DNA of 64,000 nucleotides from Gloeocapsa sp. PCC 7428 (lineage in GTDB: Bacteria; Cyanobacteriota; Cyanobacteriia; Cyanobacteriales; Chroococcidiopsidaceae), in the NCBI RefSeq assembly GCF_000317555.1, contig NC_019745.1, positions 248,001 through 312,000 of the forward strand. Direction: 5' to 3'. The notes under the pieces were generated by a model that was given only the letters and a program-made list of their open reading frames with translations, had not been told where the DNA came from and ran no database searches. A program made the position numbers and the translations under genes. Positions 8,527-20,327 of the stretch are shown here, in pieces. How positions within the stretch are numbered: the first letter of the stretch is position 1; each line of letters begins with the position of its first letter.

Positions 8527-8615
8527 ATACCATTTCACTTTAAATTTGCTACAAATGGGTAGCAGAGGAAGCAGAGAGAGAAATTAACTGTAGTTCTTAT
8601 TTAGTCAAATGGTAT
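8527..8615. repeat. MITE-like element, copy 1
   Basis: An 89-bp sequence with terminal inverted repeats ATACCATTT...AAATGGTAT and an internal GCAGAGGAAGCAGAGAG tract. Related copies lie at 16390-16468, 20223-20295 and 59945-60010 (opposite or same orientation). No coding capacity. Confidence 0.7.
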
Positions 8616-8693
8616 AATAGGTGAATATTTAATGACCAATTACCAATTACCAACCATATAAATTACATTTTTTGCACCTATTTACGAACTAAA

Positions 8694-10217
8694 TTATCTA
8701 TAAACTGGCATTTGTCCAGTATTCAATCGTTTCATATAGCTTTCTAAATCTGCTGCAACTTTCCCAGACAACAAATAGCAACCCAGGATATTAGGAAACG
8801 CCATAGACAAAATCATCATATCGCTGAAGTCGAGAACCGCACCTAGGTTAACAACAGAACCAATGAAGACAAAAATGACGAAGATAACTTTGTAAATCAT
8901 TGTAGAGCGATCGCCAAACAAGTAAGCCCAACAACGTTCGCCGTAGTAACTCCAAGAAATCATCGTTGAGAAGGCAAACAAAAACACAGCGATTGACAGA
9001 ATAATGGGAAACCAACTAATAACAGAAGCAAATGCCGTATTCGTTAGCTGTACTCCACTATCAGTTTGATCGGTGTACACGCCAGTAATGACAACGACTA
9101 ACGCTGTCATATTACAAATGATTACAGTGTCAATAAATGGTTCTAATAAAGCAACGATTCCTTCGCGAATTGGTTCTTCTGTACGCGCTGCGGAATGCGC
9201 GATCGCCGCTGAACCAACACCAGCTTCATTAGAAAAAGATGCGCGTCTAAATCCTTGTACGAGTACTCCAATAAAGCCTCCTGTAAAAGCTTGAGGGACA
9301 AACGCTTCGCGCACAATCGTGGCAAAAGCAGCAGGAACTTGCGGTAAATTCGTCAGAATAATCCACAATGCCGCTAAAACATAAATCAAGCACATCGCAG
9401 GGACAAGCTTCTCCGCAACTCCACCGATGCGACGAATACCACCAATGATCACCAAAGCGACCATTGCGCCTAGAATTAATCCATAAAGCCAGCTTCGTCC
9501 TACAAATAAGGGAACAACTCCAGCGATCGCCGAGTAAGATTGGTTGGCTTGAAACATATTACCGCCACCAAACGACCCACCAATACATAACACCGCAAAT
9601 AAGCCTGCTAGTACCCTTCCGAGAGGGCGCAATCCGAGTTCTCCCAAACCGCGCGATAAATACCGCATCGGACCCCCCGAAACTGTACCATCAGGCGATA
9701 CTAAGCGATATTTTTGACCAAGCGTACACTCAACAAACTTACTGGACATTCCCAGCAATCCCGCGATCGTCATCCAAAACATCGCGCCAGGACCACCCAA
9801 TTGAATAGCGATCGCCACCCCTGCAATATTTCCTAATCCAACCGTTGCTGAAAGTGCTGCGGATAAAGCTTGAAAGTGAGTGACTTCTCCAGTTTCCGCC
9901 GGATTATCGTAATGCCCTTGCACGACAGAGATCGCGTGACCAAAAGCCCGAAAATTGACAAATTTCATCCGCAGTGTAAAAAAAACCGCGCCGATAATGA
10001 GCCACAAGACGATAAACGGTAGACCTGCAACACTGAAAAACAGTACCTGCGACAGTGCATCTACCAAACCAGAAAAAACCGCATCAATTCCTGCAACAAA
10101 GCCATTGTCTGCTGTTGTCTCTTCGGCTGCTAATGCTGTTCCTGATGCAACCAGCAGCAGTAATACTGAGAATATAGGAGATTTTCGCAGCACCCTTATA
10201 AGCGAATATTTTGTCAT
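8694..10217 (-). CDS. Sodium:alanine (glycine) symporter, AGCS family
   Basis: A 507-residue polytopic membrane protein. An N-terminal hydrophobic segment after MTKYSLIRVLRKSP may be a signal or first span. Family hallmarks follow: LSATVGLGNIAGVAIAIQLGGPGA at the first substrate/Na+ site, MWxTIAGLLGMSSKFVECTLGQKYR, and FSNEAGVGSAAIAHSAA, the strongly conserved AGCS signature. Near the C-terminus WSYYGERCWAYLFGD is also typical. It imports alanine, glycine or a related small amino acid with sodium across the cytoplasmic membrane. Single-gene unit, divergent from the SDR gene. Confidence 0.95.
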   Translation of the reverse strand: MTKYSLIRVLRKSPIFSVLLLLVASGTALAAEETTADNGFVAGIDAVFSGLVDALSQVLFFSVAGLPFIVLWLIIGAVFFTLRMKFVNFRAFGHAISVVQGHYDNPAETGEVTHFQALSAALSATVGLGNIAGVAIAIQLGGPGAMFWMTIAGLLGMSSKFVECTLGQKYRLVSPDGTVSGGPMRYLSRGLGELGLRPLGRVLAGLFAVLCIGGSFGGGNMFQANQSYSAIAGVVPLFVGRSWLYGLILGAMVALVIIGGIRRIGGVAEKLVPAMCLIYVLAALWIILTNLPQVPAAFATIVREAFVPQAFTGGFIGVLVQGFRRASFSNEAGVGSAAIAHSAARTEEPIREGIVALLEPFIDTVIICNMTALVVVITGVYTDQTDSGVQLTNTAFASVISWFPIILSIAVFLFAFSTMISWSYYGERCWAYLFGDRSTMIYKVIFVIFVFIGSVVNLGAVLDFSDMMILSMAFPNILGCYLLSGKVAADLESYMKRLNTGQMPVYR

Positions 10218-10423
10218 CAGATACTATTGCAATCACTAGATACAGAATGTCAAACAAACTATAAATTTATTTGACGATAAAACTGTTAGCAAGGAAACAT
10301 TTTGTTGCGTTTTGATGAAAATCTTCTTAGGTACCTACTCCCCGCGAGATAAAACTCTTTCTGGGCAAAATCTAAAATAGAGTTAAATCTTGTTAAGAAA
10401 TTTAAAATAAGTTGGTTAGTTGC

Positions 10424-11209
10424 ATGACAACGGCTTTAATTACAGGTGCTTCTGCGGGGATTGGTGCGGCTTTTGCGCAAGAACTAGCTGCACGCAAGAC
10501 AAATTTAGTATTAGTAGCGCGATCGCAAACGAAACTTGAACAACTCGCAACACAACTACAAACGCAATACCAAATTCAAGTAGAGATTATTCCCCAAGAC
10601 TTGACCGCACCACAAGCAGCGCAAACTGTATTTGATACCGTCAACAGTAAGGGTATCGCCATCGACTTGTTAATCAACAACGCTGGCTTTGGCGAATATG
10701 GCGACTTTATCGAACTTGATCGCGAACGACAGTTAAATATGATACAGCTAAATGTTCTGGCGCTCGTAGATTTAACACATCTATTCTTATCACAAATGCG
10801 GCAACGCGGTTCAGGCAATATTATTAATATGTCTTCGGTTGCAGCGTTTCAATCGATGCCTTACCTTAGCGTCTATGCGGCAACAAAGTCATTTATCCTC
10901 AGTTTTAGTGAAGCTTTATGGGCAGAAAATCGTAAATATGGGGTACGTGTGATTGCAGTTTGTCCAGGACCAACCGACACAAACTTTTTTACAGATGCAG
11001 AATTTCCGCCAATTTTAGTTAATATTGCCGAAAAAAATTACACTTCCACAAAAATTGTTGTTCGTGAAGCTTTAGCGGCTATAGAAAAAGAGCATCCTGT
11101 CATTGTTCCTGGAGATTTGCGAAATCAAATCTTAGCCAATATCCCGCGATTTGTACCAAGAGAAGCCATTACAACTTTTTGGAAAACAGTTTTAGGAAGT
11201 AGAAAGTAA
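10424..11209 (+). CDS. Short-chain dehydrogenase/reductase
   Basis: A 261-residue classical SDR with TGASAGIG (cofactor loop, residues about 7-14), NNAGFGEYG, catalytic Ser in NMSSVAAF, and YAATK (catalytic Tyr and Lys). CPGPTDTNFF follows, typical of the DltE/YqjQ-like subgroup. The basic Arg after the glycine-rich loop (VARS) suggests NADPH. ATG at 10424 is used; an upstream TTG at 10412 is unnecessary. Substrate unknown. Confidence 0.92.
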   Translation: MTTALITGASAGIGAAFAQELAARKTNLVLVARSQTKLEQLATQLQTQYQIQVEIIPQDLTAPQAAQTVFDTVNSKGIAIDLLINNAGFGEYGDFIELDRERQLNMIQLNVLALVDLTHLFLSQMRQRGSGNIINMSSVAAFQSMPYLSVYAATKSFILSFSEALWAENRKYGVRVIAVCPGPTDTNFFTDAEFPPILVNIAEKNYTSTKIVVREALAAIEKEHPVIVPGDLRNQILANIPRFVPREAITTFWKTVLGSRK

Positions 11210-11309
11210 AGGTTGGTAACCGGTAATCGGTAATTGGTCATTGTGAGATATTAGCTTTTTCTGTTAGCTGTAGCTGCTGGCGAATAAATTCACTAGCTAA
11301 ATAAACAAA

Positions 11310-11439
11310 GTCCACCAATTTAGAGTTATGAGTTAAGAAAATTCTTGAGAGTTCAAAACTAAAAACTTAAAATTCATAACGCTTAAAACTTTGCTTGGAT
11401 AGCCCTGAAGGAAGTCGGAGGGCGGCTGTGATTCATGCA
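11310..11439 (+). repeat. Dispersed repeat, GTCC...TTCATGCA family (divergent copy)
   Basis: The region begins AAGTCCACC and ends GATTCATGCA, like copies at 17388-17499 and 38712-38819, with TTGGATAGCCCTGAAGGAAG inside. It lies in the 313-base gap between the SDR and the S4 protein gene. The rest of that gap holds heptamer runs (TTGGTAA type) near 11213-11240 and 11488-11515, and no gene. Confidence 0.5.
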
Positions 11440-11522
11440 GCAGGTCTGCTAAATATTAAATGCGAACGCACTACAGTCTTTTTTATTACCTATTACCAAT
11501 TACCCATTACCAAAACTTTAAG

Positions 11523-12302
11523 TTATACATACCGAGTTAACTGCACGCGGTAACGTTCCTTTTTAGTAACAGCAACTTCACCGACTTCTAGGCGTCCTTT
11601 ACCACGAATTGCAATTAAATCTCCAGGTTTGACTTGTGCGCTTGCTTGAGTTACCTCTTTCCAGTTAACACGCACATCGCCAGCATCAATCATATCAGCC
11701 ATTTTGCTGCGAGAAGTGCCAAAGCCAGCGGAAGCGATCGCATCTAACCTTAAAGAAGCTTCAACCGTTGTTAGGTCTTTTTTCTTTGGTTCGCGAATCT
11801 TGAGTTCACTTAACTCGATTCGTTGTATTTTTACCGGAACCGAACGCACTTGCTGAAGATTCATTTCTAAAAATTCGACAAGTTCAGGAACAACAATCGC
11901 TTGTGCGCCACGTTCGCCCAAAACAATAATGTCACCTGTTTTCTCGCGAACAATACCAGTACCCAGCATTGCCCCCAAAAAATCGCGATGAGTTGCGGTA
12001 TCAAATAAAAAATTTCCAGAAATATCAAGCGCCGCAACAGCGACGTGTGATAAATCTAGCGGTATTTCAGGACGCGCGATCGCCAAACGTTGCCTTTCTG
12101 CTTGCGGATATCCACCCCAAGCGATCGTTTGTACCTCAGTTAAACGGCTAAAAACTTGTTGTGTTTCCGCTAATTCTGGAGGAGACAAAAAATCCGTTAA
12201 GACAACTTCCCAAGTTTTAATCGCCTGTTGTGCTTGATCGATTACCCGCGCAATACTATCTCGGTTTTCAACGCCCTTTAAAAGTTCTTCTCTTGGTAGC
12301 AT
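11523..12302 (-). CDS. Photosystem II S4 domain protein (YlmH-like RNA-binding protein)
   Basis: A 259-residue protein beginning MLPREELLKGVENRDSIARV, the usual start of this family in cyanobacteria and plants. The central part is the YlmH-type domain (DISGNFLFDTATHRDFLGA; GERGAQAIVVPELVEF). The C-terminus is an S4 RNA-binding domain (LRLDAIASAGFGTSRSKMADMIDAGDVRVNW). A TTG at 12326 would add eight residues, but the ATG at 12302 fits the family. Members bind nucleic acid and are linked to photosystem II maintenance or ribosome-associated roles; the precise RNA target is unknown. Confidence 0.9.
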   Translation of the reverse strand: MLPREELLKGVENRDSIARVIDQAQQAIKTWEVVLTDFLSPPELAETQQVFSRLTEVQTIAWGGYPQAERQRLAIARPEIPLDLSHVAVAALDISGNFLFDTATHRDFLGAMLGTGIVREKTGDIIVLGERGAQAIVVPELVEFLEMNLQQVRSVPVKIQRIELSELKIREPKKKDLTTVEASLRLDAIASAGFGTSRSKMADMIDAGDVRVNWKEVTQASAQVKPGDLIAIRGKGRLEVGEVAVTKKERYRVQLTRYV

Positions 12303-12379
12303 TCTGAATATATCTGATGTTTTCAATTAATGCCGCGCGATCGCAGTTTATAATTACCTATTCTCCCCTGCGCCTCTGC

Positions 12380-12895
12380 TCACACTCCCGCAGGATCGAC
12401 ATATCCTTGAAGATTCTCCGGTTCAAACTGACGCAAAACCCGTGTTGCTTGACGAGTCAAAGTTTCTGAACCGCGCACCACAACCAAATACTTACCCGCA
12501 TCGAGGCGATTGCGATAAGGCAAAGCGTCACCACTCCCAAAAGCTATCCCTGCTGCACCACCAACAAAAAAGCTTCCCATATAGCCAGCCGCAGCCCCTA
12601 ATAACCCACCAATCAACTGATTACCAATATCGCCAGCCCAGGGGAAAGTATTCAACCCTGTTAGCAAATTGAAGGCAATTCCGGCAACAAAGCCAAACGG
12701 CACAAGCCACAGCATCATAATTCGCGATTGCTTTCTAGCCTGCTCTTTCGGGTCAATCAACCCAAACTCATCAGCACTTTTGTATCCTCGACCGAGAATA
12801 CTGACTTTATCAGTGGGAATACCTTCTTTTTCGAGCGCTAAGTAAGCAGCTTCGGCTTGGATGCGATCGGGGAGTACAGCAACAAGGTAATTCAT
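12380..12895 (-). CDS. YflT-like stress protein paralogue with glycine-rich membrane region
   Basis: A 171-residue protein. The N-terminus NYLVAVLPDRIQAEAAYLALEKEGIPTDKVSILGRGYK has the same alpha-beta pattern as the 5910-6614 protein (shared KVSIL). A hydrophobic stretch MLWLVPFGFVAGIAFNLLTG and a Gly/Ala-rich hairpin (GGLLGAAAGYMGSFFVGGAAG) follow. The closing segment GKYLVVVRGSETLTRQATRVLRQF mirrors the N-terminus. ATG at 12895 is preferred over a TTG at 12937. Function unknown, probably membrane-associated. Confidence 0.75.
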   Translation of the reverse strand: MNYLVAVLPDRIQAEAAYLALEKEGIPTDKVSILGRGYKSADEFGLIDPKEQARKQSRIMMLWLVPFGFVAGIAFNLLTGLNTFPWAGDIGNQLIGGLLGAAAGYMGSFFVGGAAGIAFGSGDALPYRNRLDAGKYLVVVRGSETLTRQATRVLRQFEPENLQGYVDPAGV

Positions 12896-13249
12896 CTTAG
12901 CAAGTTTTATTGATTGACAGTTGTGCTTGAGATACAAGTCTCCATTTTCAATGTACCAGTGGTAAGCACGCGGCGGGTTCTGTCGTAATTATGATTTGTC
13001 CAACGCCATCGGATTTTGTCGGTATATTAATAAAGGTATAGCCCGAACGCAGAAATTATTTTGTTAAATGTTCTGGCGCGGACGCCTTTACAGTTAAAAT
13101 AACCTACTGCGGAAGCAACTGCGCTGTAGCATAGAAGTTTTTCAAACTTACAGATTGTGCCTACAGTTGTGTAAATGATAACAATCGCTGCTTGAGAGCA
13201 AAATGCTCTCATGAATCGCGTTTTCCCTACCTAGTCTTGCTTGCTAATT
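12896..13249. other. Intergenic region upstream of serA, no gene recognised
   Basis: A 354-base divergent spacer. A 61-codon minus-strand frame at 13027-13212 has no ribosome-binding site and a Cys-rich, low-complexity product typical of non-coding DNA. Promoters for both flanking genes should lie here, but I could not place them. Confidence 0.5.
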
Positions 13250-14830
13250 ATGGCTAAAGTTCTCGTCTCCGATCCGATTGACCAGGCAGGAATTGATATC
13301 CTGTCTCAAGTTGCCAGCGTTGATATCAAAATTGGACTATCGTCAGAAGAACTGGCGCAGATTATACCAGAATATGACGCGTTAATGATTCGCTCTGGCA
13401 GCCGCGTTACGCAAGAAATTATTGAAGCGGGAACGCAGTTGAAAATTATTGGTAGAGCAGGCGTTGGAGTTGATAATGTAGACGTTAATGCTGCCACGCG
13501 CAAGGGGATTGTTGTCGTCAACTCGCCCGAAGGCAATACGATCGCCGCCGCCGAACACGCGCTAGCGATGATGCTTGCTTTATCGCGCTACATTCCTGAT
13601 GCAAATGCTTCGGTGAAAAGTGGCAAATGGGATCGTAAAAGTTTTATTGGCGCAGAAGTTTATAAAAAGACGCTAGGAGTCGTTGGTTTAGGTAAAATTG
13701 GCTCGCACGTTGCTACTGCGGCGAAAGCCATGGGCATGAAACTGTTAGCATACGATCCGTTTATATCGACAGAAAGAGCCGATCAGCTAGGCTGTCGCTT
13801 GGTAGAAATGGATGTTTTACTGCAAGAATCGGACTACATTACCTTGCACATCCCCAAGACACCAGAAACAACGCACTTAATCGACGCCGCAGCGATCGCC
13901 AAAATGAAACCTAACGCACGCATCATCAACTGTTCGCGTGGGGGAATTATTGACGAAACAGCGCTGTATAACGCGCTTAAAGAAGGTAAAATCGCAGGCG
14001 CAGCGCTTGACGTTTATGAAACTGAACCGTTAGGAGATTCGCCGTTAAAGTCATTAGAAAAACAAGTCATTCTCACTCCTCACTTAGGAGCATCGACTAC
14101 CGAAGCACAAGTGAATGTGGCGATCGATGTCGCTGAACAAATTCGCGACGTTTTACTCGGATTACCCGCGCGATCGGCAGTTAATATCCCTGGGCTAGGT
14201 CCTGATGTCCTTGAAGAACTTCGTCCTTATATGCAGCTTGCAGAAACCCTGGGCAACTTGGTAGGACAGTTAGCTGGAGGCAGAGTAGAACAACTTGTTG
14301 TCAAACTACAAGGCGAACTCGCAACAAATAAAAGCCAGCCGATCGTCGTCGCCGCACTCAAAGGTTTACTGTCGCAGGCGCTACGCGAACGCGTTAATTA
14401 CGTCAATGCTTCAATTGAAGCCAAGGAAAGGGGTATTCGCGTCATTGAAACGCGCGATGCAGCAGAACGCGACTATGCAGGTTCACTGCATTTAGAAGCC
14501 AAAGGCTCTTTGGGCGATCATTCCGTGACAGGTGCTTTGCTGGGCGACAGCGAAATTCGCATTACAGACATTGATGAATTTCCTGTTAACGTTCCGCCGA
14601 GTCAACATATGCTCTTTACGCTACACCGCGATATGCCAGGAATCATCGGTAAAATTGGTTCGCTCCTCGGTAGTTTTAATGTAAATATTGCCAGTATGCA
14701 GGTAGGGCGCAAAATTGTGCGTGGCGATGCGGTGATGGTTTTGAGCCTTGACGATCCCCTACCCGATGGGATTTTAGATGAGATTACCAAAGTGTCAGGC
14801 ATTCGCGATGCTTATACGGTGACATTGTAG
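13250..14830 (+). CDS. serA: D-3-phosphoglycerate dehydrogenase
   Basis: A 526-residue long-form PGDH, first step of the phosphorylated serine pathway (3-phosphoglycerate + NAD+ to 3-phosphohydroxypyruvate). The NAD-binding motif GVVGLGKIGSHVA is near residues 143-155. The catalytic Arg lies in INCSRGGIIDE and the catalytic His in LTPHLGASTTEAQ. An intervening ASB domain and a C-terminal ACT domain (LHRDMPGIIGKIGSLLGSFN) follow, the latter suggesting serine feedback control. ATG at 13250 is preferred to the TTG nine bases upstream. Gene order serA-prmA is common in cyanobacteria. Confidence 0.97.
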   Translation: MAKVLVSDPIDQAGIDILSQVASVDIKIGLSSEELAQIIPEYDALMIRSGSRVTQEIIEAGTQLKIIGRAGVGVDNVDVNAATRKGIVVVNSPEGNTIAAAEHALAMMLALSRYIPDANASVKSGKWDRKSFIGAEVYKKTLGVVGLGKIGSHVATAAKAMGMKLLAYDPFISTERADQLGCRLVEMDVLLQESDYITLHIPKTPETTHLIDAAAIAKMKPNARIINCSRGGIIDETALYNALKEGKIAGAALDVYETEPLGDSPLKSLEKQVILTPHLGASTTEAQVNVAIDVAEQIRDVLLGLPARSAVNIPGLGPDVLEELRPYMQLAETLGNLVGQLAGGRVEQLVVKLQGELATNKSQPIVVAALKGLLSQALRERVNYVNASIEAKERGIRVIETRDAAERDYAGSLHLEAKGSLGDHSVTGALLGDSEIRITDIDEFPVNVPPSQHMLFTLHRDMPGIIGKIGSLLGSFNVNIASMQVGRKIVRGDAVMVLSLDDPLPDGILDEITKVSGIRDAYTVTL

Positions 14831-14966
14831 GAGAAAACTGTTAAGTAGGTGGGCATAATTTTAGGTTGGGTAATGGGTAATGGGTATTCTTTCCAATGAC
14901 CAATTACCAGTTACCAGCCTTTAAGTTAAGTTTTTCCCCAAGTTACTTAATTGCTAATTGCTCTTT

Positions 14967-15845
14967 ATGGCTAATACTTGGTGTGAATTACAGATTATTT
15001 GCGATCCTGTGCTAGAAGAAACTGTTTTCTGGCAACTCGATCAATTTGGTTTTCGGGGAATGGCGAGCGAGAAAAAAGGAGACTTTCGCTTGATTCGCTC
15101 GTATTTACCCTCACAAGAGGTGCAAGCAGTTGATTTAGAAGTGTTGTTGCAAAATTTGAGTGAAAATGCCAAATCTATGGATTTAGCTGTGCCAGAAATA
15201 CATCAGCAACAGCTTGATGAAGAAGATTGGGCAAATAGTTGGAAACAATACTGGCATCCTCAGGAAATTGGCGATCGCTTCTTAATCAATCCTGCATGGC
15301 TACCAACGCCGGATACCGATCGCATTATCATACATCTCGACCCTGGTGTCGCTTTTGGTACGGGTAATCATCAGACAACGCAATTGTGCCTCGAAGCTCT
15401 CGAAGGTCATATCAACAGTGATACAGTTATCGCAGACATTGGCTGTGGTTCTGGTATTCTATCAATTGGGGCACTCCTTTTAGGTGCAAGTCAGGTTTAT
15501 GCAGTTGATGTTGACCCCCTTGCAGTACAATCTACGGCTAGCAACCGCGAACTCAATGCAATCGAACCAGAGCGCTTAATTGTCGAACAAGGCAGTGTCG
15601 AGCAGCTGGTATCGTTAGTATCAGCACCAGTAGACGGCATTGTTTGTAACATTTTGGCAGAAGTTATTATCAAGTTAATTCCGCAATGGAATGCTATCGC
15701 CCACGCATCAACGTGGGGTATTCTGAGCGGAATTCTTGTAAACCAAGCCGCAGCCGTTAGCGATACCTTAACTCAGCATGGCTGGCGCGTGACTAGCCAG
15801 TTGCAAAAACAAGACTGGTGCTGTCTCAATATTCACCGTGTTTAA
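14967..15845 (+). CDS. prmA: Ribosomal protein L11 methyltransferase
   Basis: A 292-residue class I SAM-dependent methyltransferase. The N-terminal substrate-recognition domain binds L11 ([23 protein letters not shown]). [19 protein letters not shown] is the PrmA signature loop, then [21 protein letters not shown] binds [18 protein letters not shown] corresponds to the N-P-x-Y-like active-site strand in PrmA (NIL form). It trimethylates amino groups of L11 in the cytoplasm. It follows serA by 136 bases that contain heptamer repeats. Confidence 0.96.
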   Translation: MANTWCELQIICDPVLEETVFWQLDQFGFRGMASEKKGDFRLIRSYLPSQEVQAVDLEVLLQNLSENAKSMDLAVPEIHQQQLDEEDWANSWKQYWHPQEIGDRFLINPAWLPTPDTDRIIIHLDPGVAFGTGNHQTTQLCLEALEGHINSDTVIADIGCGSGILSIGALLLGASQVYAVDVDPLAVQSTASNRELNAIEPERLIVEQGSVEQLVSLVSAPVDGIVCNILAEVIIKLIPQWNAIAHASTWGILSGILVNQAAAVSDTLTQHGWRVTSQLQKQDWCCLNIHRV

Positions 15846-15856
15846 ATACAAGCAAC

Positions 15857-16174
15857 TTACAGCAACGTCTGTAACTTTTGAATCAACGCATCGGCTGGCA
15901 TCACACCTTCAATGCGTTCTACAGGTTGACCGTGTTTGAAAAACACTAATGTCGGTAAGGCTTGAACTTGATACTGACTAGCGATTTCAGGATACTTCTC
16001 GGTGTCAATTTTCACAACACGCAGTTGCTGCTGAAACTGCGCATTGACTCGCTCTAAAATTGCCGCCATCATCTGACAAGGACCGCACCAGTCTGCATAA
16101 AAATCGACTAAGACTGGAACATTCGATTGCGCTAATAATTCTGCAAAGTTTTTGAACTGTTGCTTAGTTGCCAT
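15857..16174 (-). CDS. Thioredoxin
   Basis: A 105-residue single-domain thioredoxin. The active site is VDFYADWCGPCQMM (WCGPC, residues about 27-40) and the cis-Pro loop is QALPTLVFFKHGQPVERIEG. Length and motifs are canonical. It reduces protein disulfides in the cytoplasm using ferredoxin- or NADPH-thioredoxin reductase. Its stop is only 11 bases from that of prmA (convergent). Which paralogue (x, y, m or trxA-like) it is cannot be settled here. Confidence 0.95.
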   Translation of the reverse strand: MATKQQFKNFAELLAQSNVPVLVDFYADWCGPCQMMAAILERVNAQFQQQLRVVKIDTEKYPEIASQYQVQALPTLVFFKHGQPVERIEGVMPADALIQKLQTLL

Positions 16175-16389
16175 AAAACAGTAGTGATTATTTACGCTTG
16201 CTTCTCTATCCTAATTTTTTCTGGTGGCGATCGCATCTGTAGAGGTCAGGGGTCAGAGGATGCTGACCTAGACCTTTGGTTAAGAAAATAACCCATTACC
16301 TCGCTCCTTCTTTTTTGAAGCAAATGTCTCTGTCTTCTGCCTTTTTCAATTATGGTTTTTCCTATCTCCCTAACCTCTGACCCCTAGTT

Positions 16390-16468
16390 ATACCATTTCA
16401 CTAAATAAAAACGACAAATCATTTCTCCTCTGCTCCCTATTTGTAGTAACTCCAAGGTGAAATCGTAT
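16390..16468. repeat. MITE-like element, copy 2
   Basis: A 79-bp element with ends ATACCATTTCACT and GGTGAAATCGTAT in inverted orientation, enclosing TTTCTCCTCTGCTCCC. It occupies part of the 372-base gap between thioredoxin and fabG. That gap also holds GGTCAGA-type heptamers near 16237-16262 and 16368-16386. Confidence 0.7.
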
Positions 16469-16507
16469 TACAGGACACAAATCAACTTACAATCATTGAG
16501 CGGTTAA

Positions 16508-17314
<807 letters not shown>

Positions 17315-17387
17315 AAGAGGTTTTTCTGTCGATTTTTTGGTCTACAACTACTTGGCTTGGCGAATGAATTCGCAGCTAAAAAACTAA

Positions 17388-17499
17388 GTCCACCTTCGTG
17401 GACTCGTTATTATTAAAAATCGAATTATCGAGTGTGCTGCCTTGCACGCTTCGTTTGGGTAGCCTCAACTTTAGTCGAAAGGCATCTACGATTCATGCA
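17388..17499 (+). repeat. Dispersed repeat, GTCCAC...TTCATGCA family
   Basis: A 112-bp element beginning with a perfect small hairpin (GTCCAC-CTTC-GTGGAC), containing AGTGTGCTGCCTTGCACGC followed by TTCGTTTGGGTAG, and ending GATTCATGCA. A close relative lies at 38712-38819; a more diverged one is at 11310-11439. Confidence 0.7.
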
Positions 17500-17527
17500 C
17501 TAGGGCTATATTTGGCATAGTTCCAAT

Positions 17528-18121
17528 TTAGAACACATAGGGAATTAGTCGCTTTGTGCGTTGCCTATAGACTTCATACTCATCACCAAATCTGTTAAGC
17601 AGCATCTGTTCTTCCCGATCCACTCGTGTTGCATACGCAATACTAAAGCTAACGAATCCAGATAGCCCTGCAATCCAATTCGGTAGCAATAACGCTTGTG
17701 CAATGCAAAGTAACAAGACAGAGGCGTACATCGGATGTCGAATATTTTGATAAACACCGTGAGTCATCAACGTATGTCCTTCTCGAATTTGCAGCGTTGA
17801 TGACCAATTTTCGCCTAAGTCGCGATGGCTGCGCCAGAACAACCAAAGCGCGGGTACAAGAGTAGCAATACCTAAGTGATGTGCCCAGATTGGTAGATCA
17901 TAGTTCGCAAAATTCAACCAAGGAGATAAAACATAAGTCAACGGAAGAAACAATATCCCAATCAATAGCAAAAGGCGAATGGCTTTTTCCTGAATAGTTT
18001 TTCGGTCATCAACAATTGTGTTCTGCTTCTGTTGTCGTTGATAGGGAATTCTTACGATCAGCCATAACATCATGCCAATTATGAAAATGATCTTTGAATT
18101 CAATGGATTCATCTCACTCAT
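17528..18121 (-). CDS. Isoprenylcysteine methyltransferase-like membrane protein
   Basis: A 197-residue membrane protein with about five hydrophobic segments. The C-terminal ICMT/PEMT-like cofactor pocket reads LMTHGVYQNIRHPMYASVLLL and later EEQMLLNRFGDEYEVYRQRTKRLIP. The RHP and the E-E pairs are the conserved SAM-contacting features of this superfamily. It probably methylates a small hydrophobic or lipid-like substrate at the membrane; prokaryotic members have varied or unknown substrates. The start at 18121 (MSEMNPLN) has a second Met three codons in; either may be used. Confidence 0.85.
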   Translation of the reverse strand: MSEMNPLNSKIIFIIGMMLWLIVRIPYQRQQKQNTIVDDRKTIQEKAIRLLLLIGILFLPLTYVLSPWLNFANYDLPIWAHHLGIATLVPALWLFWRSHRDLGENWSSTLQIREGHTLMTHGVYQNIRHPMYASVLLLCIAQALLLPNWIAGLSGFVSFSIAYATRVDREEQMLLNRFGDEYEVYRQRTKRLIPYVF

Positions 18122-18346
18122 TTCCTGCGTTAACTCAAGAAGTAGTCGCTAATCCTACGACATTCGCCCAAATTCGCCCAAAGCACACAAGAGCTAGCGA
18201 TCGCTGATATTGTATCAATTCAAAAAACGCAATTCTTCAAGAACTTATTGACATCAATGCGGTTTGCAATCAGCGATCGCACGACTGACCTACAATTCTA
18301 GCTATTGTGTCAATACCTTGCTTTTCACCTGATTTTTTCATGAGGG

Positions 18347-20055
<1,709 letters not shown>

Positions 20056-20083
20056 TTCCACCACTACGGTTAAATTAATTGTT

Positions 20084-20116
20084 AGCAGTTTGTTATTTTC
20101 AACAAGCTGCTTTTTT
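20084..20116 (+). terminator. Rho-independent terminator of groEL
   Basis: AGCAGTTTGTT pairs with AACAAGCTGCT (11 bp with one G-U) around a 6-base loop and runs into six T. It lies 29 bases after the groEL stop. Confidence 0.9.
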
Positions 20117-20222
20117 ATGCAAGTAGAAAGTTGCAGCTAGTATCATGCAATAGTATCTCCCCAGCCTAAGAAAAACTGCTCTTTAATACTATTGGGCAAA
20201 AAGCATAAATAATGAATATCTC

Positions 20223-20295
20223 ATACCATTTCACTCAATGAGAAATACAATGTAGTTTCTCCTCTGCTTCCTCTGCTCCCTTACTTGTATCAGCC
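20223..20295. repeat. MITE-like element, copy 3
   Basis: Begins ATACCATTTCACTCAATGAG and continues with TTTCTCCTCTGCTTCC and CTCTGCTCCC, aligning with the other copies. The distal inverted repeat is weak here, so the right boundary is approximate. Confidence 0.6.
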
Positions 20296-20327
20296 TTAAA
20301 TTAAAACAATCTCAACCCTCCTGTTGC

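Noticed and set aside
13027-13212. 61-codon minus-strand frame upstream of serA
   Set aside because: Cys-rich, no ribosome-binding site, no domain; typical non-coding openness.
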